Source: a virus. From it: a DNA stretch of 40,416 nucleotides. This document shows, one piece after another, positions 31,508 through 38,673 of the stretch. A program made the translations under genes and the position numbers. Location of the stretch: the IMG/VR virus record IMGVR_UViG_3300037635_001210, positions 1-40,416 of that record; one strand, 5' to 3'. Position 1 is the first letter of the stretch. Each line of letters opens with the position of its first letter. The notes beneath the pieces were generated by a model that saw nothing but the letters and a program-made list of their open reading frames with translations, was not told where the DNA came from and searched no databases.

Positions 31508-31671
31508 TACTTGACCTCAGGAAGTGAGACAACTGGAAAGATGCGGTAGTCATGCATCTGGAAGCGTTCCATATAATGCGTGAATAATTGGACAGCATCA
31601 TTCCATGATCTGGGTTGATAAGTCTTTAGATCTTCCCAGCGGTTTCCGTTAAGTACTTGTACTGAGTACAT
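31507..31671 (-). CDS. Hypothetical early protein (54 aa)
   Basis: ATG at 31671-31669, stop TAA at 31509-31507 overlapping the next ATG. Product MYSVQVLNGNRWEDLKTYQP then WNDAVQLFTHYMERFQ and YRIFPVV looks like a real small alpha/beta protein. Unknown function; it is too short for usual gene-length cut-offs. Confidence 0.6.
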   Translation of the reverse strand: MYSVQVLNGNRWEDLKTYQPRSWNDAVQLFTHYMERFQMHDYRIFPVVSLPEVK

Positions 31672-31717
31672 TGTTTGGGTCCTTGGTGTTATGATTGTGA
31701 AAAGGCAAAAGTTATAC

Positions 31718-31990
31718 TTAAATGAAGTCAGATGTTATAGCTAACTTGTTGTCAACGTAAGCATTAATATCTGGGGACAGGTTATGTTCCACCCAGAGAT
31801 CAATTGAAATGCTTGGGCCATACAATAGGTTCAGGATTGCAAGCCTTGATACATGGTCATGAACAGTCACGATTCCCGTGGTGTGTTCAACAACAACCTC
31901 ACCATTAAGTAAATCCGTTGTGACATTATTCACTGGGTGAGATGTCCCCATGACATTGGCCAGCGTGTGATATCCAAAAGGATTAAACAT
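31718..31990 (-). CDS. Hypothetical early protein (90 aa)
   Basis: I prefer the ATG at 31990 (MFNPFGYHTLANVMGTSH) over a longer frame starting at 32032. Contains ILNLLYGPSISIDLWVEH. No clear ribosome binding site is visible; a double-hairpin structure lies 40 nt upstream. No family recognised. Confidence 0.6.
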   Translation of the reverse strand: MFNPFGYHTLANVMGTSHPVNNVTTDLLNGEVVVEHTTGIVTVHDHVSRLAILNLLYGPSISIDLWVEHNLSPDINAYVDNKLAITSDFI

Positions 31991-32025
31991 GGTGAAAATA
32001 AAAACAAAAGACAAGGGATGTGAGT

Positions 32026-32052
32026 CCCTCATTGAGGGGCACTAAGGCCCCT
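32026..32052 (-). promoter_or_regulatory. Two overlapping hairpins between early genes
   Basis: Minus strand AGGGGC-CTTAGT-GCCCCT (32052-32035) and CCCTC-AAT-GAGGG (32038-32026) share CCCT, so only one can form at a time. There is no U run, so neither is a standard terminator; perhaps an RNA processing or translation control site. Confidence 0.45.
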
Positions 32053-32085
32053 AAAGGAGAGATTCAGTATGCCTATGTGTACAGG

Positions 32086-32400
32086 TCAGGCGACGCCGTA
32101 CCAACCATCATTTGTCATGGCAATATCATTGACATACCATATGAAATCTTTCTGACGTATGTAATCAGAATCAGAGCCAAATTCACTTAACAAGGCGCGT
32201 AGACGTGATCGTGTCGTGTTAGTACGCCAGCCAGCATGCCTAACTTTGATCCAGTCATCTCCGAGTTGAGCAATCTCATGACCATGTAAATACACATGGT
32301 GAGTGCCTTCTTTGTCCTTAATAACTGCAGTATTTGCAGTAGACCAGTGCTCACAATTGTTTTCAATTGCTTTGCACATCTGCTGTTCAAGTTTACGCAT
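32086..32400 (-). CDS. Hypothetical early protein (104 aa)
   Basis: ATG at 32400 (MRKLEQQMCKAIENN). Middle has HHVYLHGHEIAQLGDDWIKV and GWRTNTTRSRLRALLSEFG, a pattern I recall from other T7-like phage hypothetical proteins with no assigned role. Single gene flanked by short gaps in the early region. Confidence 0.7.
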   Translation of the reverse strand: MRKLEQQMCKAIENNCEHWSTANTAVIKDKEGTHHVYLHGHEIAQLGDDWIKVRHAGWRTNTTRSRLRALLSEFGSDSDYIRQKDFIWYVNDIAMTNDGWYGVA

Positions 32401-32436
32401 GATGATTTAGATGATTAGTGGATTAAGTGAGTGGTG

Positions 32437-32646
32437 TTAGTTGATGTGAGTGCCATAAACAGCAGCACAGAATTCGAGAACATGTTCGCGGTCTAGTGTG
32501 TCACCATCGCCCCAATGTTCTGATTGTTCTCTGTACGCTGTCGCGTGATAAGCCTGAGAATGTGTCATCGGTGGATACATCTCGTAAATACCATCAACTC
32601 CATAAAAGCTAAGGCAATAGTTAACGAATTCAGAACGCGTGATCAT
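32437..32646 (-). CDS. Hypothetical early protein (69 aa)
   Basis: ATG at 32646 (MITRSEFVNYCLSFYG). Rich in Tyr, Glu and Asp; the first part resembles a short helix used in phage regulator or inhibitor proteins but no family can be named. Preceded by a 14-nt direct repeat. Confidence 0.6.
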   Translation of the reverse strand: MITRSEFVNYCLSFYGVDGIYEMYPPMTHSQAYHATAYREQSEHWGDGDTLDREHVLEFCAAVYGTHIN

Positions 32647-32650
32647 GATT

Positions 32651-32686
32651 GAATGAAGCGATTAGGAGAAGAGAATGAAGCGATTA
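32651..32686 (-). repeat. 14-nt direct repeat pair upstream of a small early gene
   Basis: TAATCGCTTCATTC occurs at 32686-32673 and 32664-32651, 22 nt apart (two helical turns). The first copy overlaps the stop of the upstream gene. Could be a regulator binding site or a small duplication. Confidence 0.5.
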
Positions 32687-32947
32687 ATAAGTGTTGACGT
32701 AGCTCCAAGCTGTTGATCGGCTGATCTGTTGAGCAATGGCAATCTGTTTGTATGTGTTGCCTAGTGATCTGAGGATCTTGGCCTCTTCAATGAGAAGAGA
32801 ACGTGTGAGCAAGTGGACAGGTTGAAAGGGTTTAAAGGTTGGGAGCTGTTGGACGTGGTGACCTGCTAGTTCGTTGATGATCCAGCAGAGGCCCTCAGCT
32901 AAGACGAGGAGAGCAGCTATGAAGTGCTCTATAGGATGGTTGTTCAT
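32684..32947 (-). CDS. First early gene: small protein with C-terminal helix-turn-helix (about 87 aa)
   Basis: The most upstream gene after the early promoter. The C-terminus (EAKILRSLGNTYKQIAIAQQ, ISRSTAWSYVNTY) reads as a helix-turn-helix. The N-terminal part HFIAALLVLAEGLCWIINEL is hydrophobic. Start is uncertain: ATG 32947 is used here; ATG at 33052 or TTG at 33073 would add a basic N-terminal extension. May act as an early regulator. Confidence 0.55.
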   Translation of the reverse strand: MNNHPIEHFIAALLVLAEGLCWIINELAGHHVQQLPTFKPFQPVHLLTRSLLIEEAKILRSLGNTYKQIAIAQQISRSTAWSYVNTY

Positions 32948-33073
32948 TGCAAGATTGAATAGGTTGCAAGCGATGCAGCGATGAAGGGAGTGCTGTCGCT
33001 TGATGTCAATGTATAGCCAGTTGTCCACTAAGGCAACGTGTCGAAGCAGCATGACTCGTGCAACATTGAACAA

Positions 33074-33361
33074 GATGTCAGTGATACCAACTGATCTCAG
33101 CGAACAGCTGCCATTCTTAAATAAATATTAAAAGTGCAAAACCCTTGGTATGACTGAGCCGCTACAGATTGGTGGAGATTAAGAGATGTAACAGCACGTC
33201 ATGGTTACGGCAGCGTGCCACCCCAGTGCCGAGAGAGCCAAGTGTTTAATGCTGGATCCGATATCCAGCGCGGCAAAAATATCAAATAGGGAGCACAATG
33301 ACCCCCCCATAGGGGTAAATTTGCGTCCCTGCACCTACGTATATGGCTTCAGAAAATTATG
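33074..33361 (-). other. Non-coding early control region
   Basis: No ORF is supported in this 288-nt stretch. It starts with a sigma70-like promoter, then contains several short inverted repeats, the best being GCTGGAT-ATCGG-ATCCAGC (33269-33251) and GTAAC/GTTAC further on. Such a region between late packaging genes and early genes is where a T7-like genome end or leader would be expected. Confidence 0.55.
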
Positions 33362-33365
33362 TCAA
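33338..33365 (-). promoter_or_regulatory. Sigma70-type early promoter
   Basis: A perfect -35 TTGACA (33365-33360, overlapping the thyX stop) is separated by 16 nt from TATACG (33343-33338). It points into the early gene region. Host RNA polymerase would use it to start takeover genes, as at T7 A1-A3. The -10 matches only 4 of 6. Confidence 0.6.
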
Positions 33366-34003
33366 AATTCCTGAGCCGCCATGAATGCCTCATAGACCAT
33401 CGGAAAGCATTGATAAATCAGTTCTTGACAGTAATCAGCAATAATCCTGTGTTCATGCTGTGTACCATTACCACATCGTAGCTGACAATAATGTAACCAA
33501 GACCTTAAAGTACCATTCATGTACAATTTAGTTTGGGAAGCCATAGGAAGTACATCTCTAGCACACTCTTTAGCAATACCTGAAGACAACATAGACTCAT
33601 ACAGTGTATTTGATTGAACAAACAGCTGTTGAATCTGTGAATCAAAGTAATCCACCATTGAAGGATTCAAGTCATCAATACTATTCTGTCTATTCTTAGT
33701 ATCTTGACGCCTTAGCTCAGGCATTAAAGGTTTCTCTGTAACTTGAGCATAACGTTGGCTAAACTCTTGAAAAGAGAAAGACCTATGACGAATGATTTGA
33801 GCAGAGACACTACGTGTAGTAGATATTTCTACACACATGTTAACCATTTCAAAGGGAGACCAATGATTATGATCTATAAGGTATTTAATTAAACGAGCAC
33901 TGTTCCCAGTGTTGTTTTGATTAGCAGGATTAGAGACTCTAGCCATGTAAGCTATCAAGTCATCACCACCTTGAGTTGAATGTACTAAACGTACAGAATG
34001 CAT
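33362..34003 (-). CDS. thyX: FAD-dependent thymidylate synthase ThyX (213 aa)
   Basis: The signature RHRxxSxxExSxR is exact at residues 72-84 (RHRSFSFQEFSQR). Other features are HWSPFEMVNM and SWLHYCQLRCGNGTQHEHR. It methylates dUMP to dTMP using methylene-tetrahydrofolate and FADH2, supporting phage DNA synthesis alongside RNR. It stands alone between the terminase and the early region, with a long structured upstream region holding two tandem palindromes, so it may have its own regulation. Confidence 0.96.
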   Translation of the reverse strand: MHSVRLVHSTQGGDDLIAYMARVSNPANQNNTGNSARLIKYLIDHNHWSPFEMVNMCVEISTTRSVSAQIIRHRSFSFQEFSQRYAQVTEKPLMPELRRQDTKNRQNSIDDLNPSMVDYFDSQIQQLFVQSNTLYESMLSSGIAKECARDVLPMASQTKLYMNGTLRSWLHYCQLRCGNGTQHEHRIIADYCQELIYQCFPMVYEAFMAAQEF

Positions 34004-34023
34004 GTAATTTACTAGCTGTGTAA

Positions 34024-34069
34024 TAAGGGATGATACGGATCATCATTAAGGGATGATTCAGATCATCAT
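34024..34069 (-). repeat. Two tandem 23-nt palindromic repeats upstream of thyX (operator-like)
   Basis: Units 34069-34047 and 34046-34024 are directly adjacent and 20 of 23 bases alike. Each contains a 6-bp inverted repeat GATGAT-N4-ATCATC, then CCCTTA. The pair ends 20 nt before the thyX start codon. Head-to-tail dyads like this are typical binding sites for dimeric repressors. Confidence 0.7.
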
Positions 34070-34109
34070 GTATTAAGTACTGGTCGAGCTCCAGCGAGAC
34101 GCCTATTAC

Positions 34110-34211
34110 TTAATTAATTAAATAAACTTGTGTCAGTGCTTACGGATTATCCATTCATCGGATAATAGTAAAGGGGTTGGATTGTCTCCTTTACCCCTCC
34201 AGAAGTTGGAG
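34110..34211 (-). other. Structured intergenic region between terminase and thyX
   Basis: Contains TTAATTAATTAA (34121-34110) and three hairpins on the minus strand: CTCCA-ACTTC-TGGAG (34211-34197), GTAAAGG/CCTTTAC (34194-34168), and ATTATCC-GATGAAT-GGATAAT (34166-34146). A run of AGG repeats follows the 21-nt repeat. It has no ORF. Could contain a replication origin, genome end, or RNA processing sites. Confidence 0.5.
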
Positions 34212-34226
34212 TCCACCCCTCCTCCT

Positions 34227-34247
34227 CCTGTATACATGTCCTATCGC
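34227..34247 (-). repeat. 21-nt exact repeat, copy 2 (just after terminase stop), candidate phage promoter
   Basis: Identical to 27590-27570, same orientation, beginning 3 nt after the terminase large subunit stop. T7 has a phage promoter (phi OR) after gene 19, and marine T7-like phages also use few, short promoters. This copy is non-coding, which supports a regulatory role for the sequence. Confidence 0.6.
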
Positions 34248-34249
34248 AC

Positions 34250-35980
34250 CTAAACCCAGTTGGGGACTGCAGTTTGGTCATTTCCTCTAGCTTGTTGTCT
34301 TTGGTCTTTATTTAGGCCTAAAACAAGGTGATTAGCTGAGCCTTGAGGGTCATCAATAGTGGATCTAAGCATGTCTAACCACTCTTCCTGTTTACGAGTA
34401 TTAATCTGTTCTTGAGCGGATATAGCCATGCAGTCAGTGAAGTATTGGATACCTTGACTAAGACAATCAAGTCTATCGTCATGTTTAACGGCACCTTTTT
34501 CACGACACATACGGCTCATCTGATAGAAGAGCATGTAGAGGAGTCTAGATTCGGGTGGAGCATCTTTGTTGGAGTTGTAGTCCCAATCAATGACAGAGCG
34601 ATCCACAACAAGCCTATGCTGATTAAGAACGGGTTCAAGAGTATCAATAATACGTTGTTCTTTACGGACTGTTGCCCGGACTTCTTCGACATCAATACCT
34701 TGTTTAGTTTGGACTAAGTGTTTTTTAAATAATTCAGCAACAATGCCATCACCGAAGTTAGTTTCGATAATGAGTTTAGTAACGTTGTACTTACGGCAAC
34801 CTTTTAGAATGTCCAGAAGAGTGTTGTCTGAGTACCCTTCTCTGTAAGCACGCATTTCGTGCAAGTACAGGAAACCGTTGCGTTGGGAGATATACGCTGC
34901 TGCCGTTTCATCCGAGCCACGACCCGACGGGTCAACACTGCAGATTGTCTCTTGGTAGGTATCCCAGTCTCCTTGGAGCTGCATTGGACTGTAGAAATAA
35001 TCTCCAGGTAATCCGACAGTCGGAGCATCCCTGATGATGTTTCTTGGGTCTGAGCACCAGATGATGGAATCGGGAGCAGTAGTGGGATTAACGCTAGTGA
35101 CAATAAGGTCAGCCATTTTAAGGGGGAACTTTTCTGCGTCACTAAGTGAAGTATCGAGCATGAACTGAAGCATGAAGTTGCTTCGTCCCATTGCTGCTTC
35201 ACGTTCAATAAGGTCTTCATCATTAAATCTATCTGGGTCAGTTACAGCCCATTTTTCAGAGCCAGTGTCTATATCTTCTTGTAATTGAGGAGCTATGAGA
35301 CCCTCGTAATTGGACAGAGAGCGCGGGAAACGTGCTGGCCATATGAAAGGCCTATAGTTACGCTCTGCAAGCTTCCTGTAGACCGTAAAGACCGTCTGAG
35401 GAGTACCTAAGTACATAATACGGCTGTCATCCTTAGGGGTAAGAATAGACTCAGCTTCAGTGCATAATTGTAAAAGTTTCTCCCTCATCATTTCTGTCAT
35501 CGAATTGCCAGGAACCTCAATATCGTCCAGAATCATTAAATCTGCACGACTACCAGTAAGCTGACCAGTAATTCCCACTGATTTAACAGAAGGAGCTTGG
35601 TGAGGGGAGCAATTAACATCAAAAGATATCCGACTCCAACGGGAGTCATCAGATTTAGGGCGCAAATGCACCAGCCATGGTGTTTCAATTATCAGTTTCT
35701 GTAAGAAGATTGACATATTGTCTGCACGTTCTTTAGATGCAGAGATGATCATGATTTTCTTTTCAGGATCTTTAAATAAGGTCCAAAGAACAAACGCACC
35801 AGTAATCCAAGATTTACCGATTCCTCGGAAGGCTTGAATCTGTAGACGTTTAGGACCGTTTTGCAGATAGTCTGCGATTGCGTATTGTGCGCGTGTTGGC
35901 GTAGGAAGTTCAAGTTGTCCCCACAGTGCTTGTAAGAACAACTTGAAATCATCTTGCAACGCCTCAAGGACGTTAGTCAT
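34250..35980 (-). CDS. Terminase large subunit (DNA maturase B, gp19-like, 576 aa)
   Basis: ATPase Walker A is AFRGIGKSW (residues 50-58) and Walker B is LMILDDIE (148-155). The C-terminal RNase H-like nuclease shows CSVDPSGRGSDET, KLIIETNFGDG and HDDRLDCLSQG. T7 gp19 is 586 aa. It docks on the portal, pumps DNA in with ATP, and cuts concatemers. The small subunit lies about 1.4 kb upstream, separated by an HNH gene and two unknown genes. Confidence 0.96.
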   Translation of the reverse strand: MTNVLEALQDDFKLFLQALWGQLELPTPTRAQYAIADYLQNGPKRLQIQAFRGIGKSWITGAFVLWTLFKDPEKKIMIISASKERADNMSIFLQKLIIETPWLVHLRPKSDDSRWSRISFDVNCSPHQAPSVKSVGITGQLTGSRADLMILDDIEVPGNSMTEMMREKLLQLCTEAESILTPKDDSRIMYLGTPQTVFTVYRKLAERNYRPFIWPARFPRSLSNYEGLIAPQLQEDIDTGSEKWAVTDPDRFNDEDLIEREAAMGRSNFMLQFMLDTSLSDAEKFPLKMADLIVTSVNPTTAPDSIIWCSDPRNIIRDAPTVGLPGDYFYSPMQLQGDWDTYQETICSVDPSGRGSDETAAAYISQRNGFLYLHEMRAYREGYSDNTLLDILKGCRKYNVTKLIIETNFGDGIVAELFKKHLVQTKQGIDVEEVRATVRKEQRIIDTLEPVLNQHRLVVDRSVIDWDYNSNKDAPPESRLLYMLFYQMSRMCREKGAVKHDDRLDCLSQGIQYFTDCMAISAQEQINTRKQEEWLDMLRSTIDDPQGSANHLVLGLNKDQRQQARGNDQTAVPNWV

Positions 35981-35986
35981 ATATGT

Positions 35987-36802
35987 TTAGTACATCATTA
36001 AAGTAGCTGGACGTGGTATTGATTGATCTTTAATAGATCTTTTAGCTTGCGGTATAAACTCTTTAATAACACTTTTGCCTGTAATACCTTCGAATACGCT
36101 GTCAGCAGTCATAGCTGCTTGAATATATTGACCAACTACAGGAATAAAACGTGCAGCACCTTTTTCAATTGCAAATTTACCAAGCCTTTTTACAGGATCA
36201 GTTGGGTCAAATTGGACATGTTTGCCAAATTTACCACCAGCATTTCTTGGCTGCCAAGTAGTTTCTCCTTTACGGGTGCCATGCCCGACCATTTCACCAT
36301 CTTTTTTGGTGTGAGCATTGAAGGCACCGTTTGTACTACGCTTATAGGCAGTATTTCGTGAGTTGGACCTTTTACCAGTCCTTAGCGAGCGTTTAAAATC
36401 CTTAATATCTTCCAAAGGTGAGAAAGTATATCTATTGTCTACACCAGTTGCTTTATTACGAGAAGTGGGCAACTCATTAATCAATTGATTAACGGTAGCG
36501 TTTGATCCTAACGTTTGCAGCTTAGTATTAGGCACATTTGGTCTACTAAAACTACCATTAGATGTAAACGAGACTTCATGACCTTGAGGACCAGGAATCA
36601 TATGACCCTGAATATTTGTGACAGGATTACGAATGGATAATGTTCCACCAATATTCTTAGGTTGATTAATCCGAAGACTTTCTAGAATCCTATTTGCTTC
36701 TATTGCGTCACGAGTTGGCATTTGGTCAGGAGGACGCATAAGGCTCATTAAAAGAGCCGCACGTTCCTCTGCTGACATGTTGTCTATGTTATTTTTACCC
36801 AT
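35987..36802 (-). CDS. Unknown protein between HNH endonuclease and terminase (271 aa)
   Basis: ATG at 36802 overlaps the HNH stop (TGATG). Basic, low-complexity middle (RSLRTGKRSNSRNTAYKRS, HTKKDGEMVGHGTRKGE), then a hydrophobic C-terminal segment AARFIPVVGQYIQAAMTADS. It could be a minor virion or membrane protein; T7 genes 18.5-19.5 near this place are spanins and small proteins, but no spanin features are clear. No family recognised. Confidence 0.7.
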   Translation of the reverse strand: MGKNNIDNMSAEERAALLMSLMRPPDQMPTRDAIEANRILESLRINQPKNIGGTLSIRNPVTNIQGHMIPGPQGHEVSFTSNGSFSRPNVPNTKLQTLGSNATVNQLINELPTSRNKATGVDNRYTFSPLEDIKDFKRSLRTGKRSNSRNTAYKRSTNGAFNAHTKKDGEMVGHGTRKGETTWQPRNAGGKFGKHVQFDPTDPVKRLGKFAIEKGAARFIPVVGQYIQAAMTADSVFEGITGKSVIKEFIPQAKRSIKDQSIPRPATLMMY

Positions 36803-37131
36803 CAAGAAATATGTGAGAGAATTAGTATTTCACGTAGTTGATTTTCACCAAAGGTTTGTCTCATCCAACTGAGCCAATGTTTACTTCCTTTATCCTGATT
36901 ACATTGAGTACACGCTGGTACAACATTCGATGAAATGTCTTCGCCGCCCTTACTGCGAGGTAGCACGTGATCCAAAGTGAGTTGATGTTGTTCATAAGTT
37001 TGTCCGCAATAAACACATGTGCATCCAAAATGCTCTTTGATGCTGCGCCTCCATAGGCGCTTGGCTTCAGGAGATGTCATGGCTATGAGGTTGTAGAGGT
37101 AGTGTTCAGGAGATGGAAGTAGAGGGGTCAT
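36802..37131 (-). CDS. HNH endonuclease (109 aa)
   Basis: Zinc-binding C39-x-x-C42 (CVYCG), catalytic LDHVLPRSKGG (D54, H55), then N69, and PAC-x-x-CN with C74 and C77. This is a full free-standing HNH domain of the McrA/phage type. It sits among packaging genes; HNH nucleases near terminase are often needed for cos/DNA cleavage in packaging, but it could equally be a homing endonuclease. ATG overlaps the upstream stop (ATGA). Confidence 0.9.
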   Translation of the reverse strand: MTPLLPSPEHYLYNLIAMTSPEAKRLWRRSIKEHFGCTCVYCGQTYEQHQLTLDHVLPRSKGGEDISSNVVPACTQCNQDKGSKHWLSWMRQTFGENQLREILILSHIS

Positions 37132-37382
37132 GCGTATTTGATCTTTAGGCGTGGTCTTCGACGGTTAGTAGAGGCTTTCTCCAACTTTCCTTTATTCGGA
37201 CCTGTATGGGATGCATCTTTGCCATCACCATTGCCATAAGTACCCAATTTCCGATTGAGCTTATTGGCGTCAGTACGGATCTTTAAACCTTTACTTGTCT
37301 TGTTATATTTAGCCTGTTGCGCGTTACGTTTTTTACGTGCTTTAGGGTTAGATTCGTAATAACTAGCTGTGCTTTCTGCCAT
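37128..37382 (-). CDS. Small basic conserved phage protein (84 aa)
   Basis: ATG chosen at 37382 (MAESTASYYESNPKARKKRN); a longer frame to 37433 overlaps the terminase small subunit further. Contains KGLKIRTDANKLNRKLGTYG then NGDGKDASHTG and ends in basic residues. The pattern seems conserved in cyanophages, function unknown. Probably a nucleic-acid-binding accessory of the HNH or terminase. Confidence 0.65.
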   Translation of the reverse strand: MAESTASYYESNPKARKKRNAQQAKYNKTSKGLKIRTDANKLNRKLGTYGNGDGKDASHTGPNKGKLEKASTNRRRPRLKIKYA

Positions 37383-37608
37383 AAAGTCTGCTCTGTACAA
37401 GTTCTGGGTCAATTGTTGGCATAATGTTTGCAAGTTTGGACAACGGGTTGCCTTCTACTGCAACTCCACTGATGTCATTCTTTGCTAGCCAATCACAAGC
37501 TGCTTTGAGATCCTGTGTAGAGGCTTCACCAGATTTGACACGTTGCAAAAACTCTTTAGTTACCAGATTATGGAGTTCGTTAAACTGGTCTTCACTTGCT
37601 TTCTTCAC
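37363..37608 (-). CDS. Terminase small subunit-like (DNA maturase A, gp18-like, 81 aa)
   Basis: Helical protein with LHNLVTKEFLQRVKSGEAST, QDLKAACDWLAKNDIS, and PLSKLANIMP. The segment SGEASTQDLKAACDWLAKNDI matches the usual phage small terminase pattern; T7 gp18 (89 aa) has a similar size and layout. It recognises phage DNA for packaging. Placement upstream of the large subunit in the same operon agrees. Confidence 0.65.
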   Translation of the reverse strand: MKKASEDQFNELHNLVTKEFLQRVKSGEASTQDLKAACDWLAKNDISGVAVEGNPLSKLANIMPTIDPELVQSRLYGRKHS

Positions 37609-37780
37609 TTACTACCTTCTTTGCTTTCTTAGCTTTAGGCTTGGGTTTAGCATCTGCTTGAATTTCAAGCCTTACATAATCTTCAACTGATTGGTAGCGC
37701 AAAGCTTTTTCAGCTTGCTCAATAGTTTCAAACTCTTGCAGTACTTTGTTACGTGTTACGTCTACTAGTTTATAAGACAT
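37592..37780 (-). CDS. Hypothetical protein with Lys/Ala-rich tail (62 aa)
   Basis: The first 40 residues (YKLVDVTRNKVLQEFETIEQ, EKALRYQ) look like a small alpha/beta fold, followed by a basic tail (KPKPKAKKAKK). ATG overlaps the upstream stop by one base. No family recognised. Confidence 0.65.
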   Translation of the reverse strand: MSYKLVDVTRNKVLQEFETIEQAEKALRYQSVEDYVRLEIQADAKPKPKAKKAKKVVSEESK

Positions 37781-38031
37781 TAGTTATTCCTCAATGCAAT
37801 TTGGTCTAATTTGTTTTCAATGCGTACCATATGGTCTTCCATACGTTGCACCATTACTGATAGATCAGCTTTAGATACATAGTCTTGAGCTACATTTAGC
37901 TCCAAGGCGTCAATGCGCCTATCAAGACCGCCTATGCGATCGTGTACGTTATTTATTCTGTTGTGTAGTCTGTTGTTTAAAGCTGCTCCGCCAGCAATTG
38001 CGGCAATAACGGCAGCTACCAATGATTCCAT
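37780..38031 (-). CDS. Membrane-anchored coiled-coil protein (83 aa)
   Basis: Residues 1-18 (MESLVAAVIAAIAGGAAL) form a transmembrane or signal-anchor helix; the rest is coiled coil (RIGGLDRRIDALELNVAQDY, RMEDHMVRIENKLDQI). This shape is common in cyanophages between fibre and terminase genes. Similar topology to some holin-associated or spanin proteins, but function unknown. Confidence 0.72.
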   Translation of the reverse strand: MESLVAAVIAAIAGGAALNNRLHNRINNVHDRIGGLDRRIDALELNVAQDYVSKADLSVMVQRMEDHMVRIENKLDQIALRNN

Positions 38032-38673
38032 TTATTCAAGTGCAACAATAGGTACGATGTCATTACATAAAATTTCAACACGAGAACCGGGTCTAAAGGT
38101 AAAACCTTTTTGCATAATCTCTGTACACTTCAGTGCCCTAACTAACTCATAGTCAAGGCGCATCTTCTGTTCGTGTTTACGGGCAATAGCTTTACAGGTT
38201 TCAGTCATGCCACCATCTAATGGCACTGAAAAACTAATCTGTGCTCCCCAGTTATTACTTTTAGTATAACTTTCTCTTGCGTAAGGAACTGTGTCATTAC
38301 CCATATAAAAAGGAGAAAGCTGCATGGTTGTACCATTACAGCTATTATTACCACTAAAGTATTGTCTAGACGGTGCTCCATTATTTTGAAACTGTACCGC
38401 CTGATTGGTTACATTACCTGTAGCTGCTGCCACAGGATTTGATGTATTTTGTACTCTAGGTTCTTCTGCGTAAGCAGGTACTACTGAGAAAAGACTGACA
38501 AGGATGTAGTAGTAGATACTTGTTTGATAGTTTCTGTTACAAGACTGTCTTCTACCTTTCCTGCTGCTCTTGTCATAATTTCTAGTTGAAACTGCTGACC
38601 AGCATTTGTTACTGAATAAGTTGTGGAAGTATTTTTGATATCTCCACTTGGTGTTACGTTTGTTCCTGACCAT
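38032..38673 (-). CDS. Secreted cyanophage-type protein, start uncertain
   Basis: The convincing part begins with a signal-like segment (YYYILVSLFSVVPAYA, cleavage before EEP) at about 38520-38463, then a mature domain with four cysteines (SCNG, ETCK, LKCTE, ILCND). No ATG, GTG or TTG is found in frame near that segment: the next start upstream is ATG 38673, giving about 50 residues that are only the shadow of the overlapping gene. Either translation starts at a rare codon such as ATC, a frameshift joins it to the upstream gene, or the long form is real. Likely periplasmic, function unknown. Confidence 0.65.
   Translation of the reverse strand: MVRNKRNTKWRYQKYFHNLFSNKCWSAVSTRNYDKSSRKGRRQSCNRNYQTSIYYYILVSLFSVVPAYAEEPRVQNTSNPVAAATGNVTNQAVQFQNNGAPSRQYFSGNNSCNGTTMQLSPFYMGNDTVPYARESYTKSNNWGAQISFSVPLDGGMTETCKAIARKHEQKMRLDYELVRALKCTEIMQKGFTFRPGSRVEILCNDIVPIVALE

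Noticed and set aside
33251-33269. Hairpin GCTGGAT/ATCCAGC as an intrinsic terminator
   Set aside because: A perfect stem, but it is followed by ATTAAACACTT rather than a U run.
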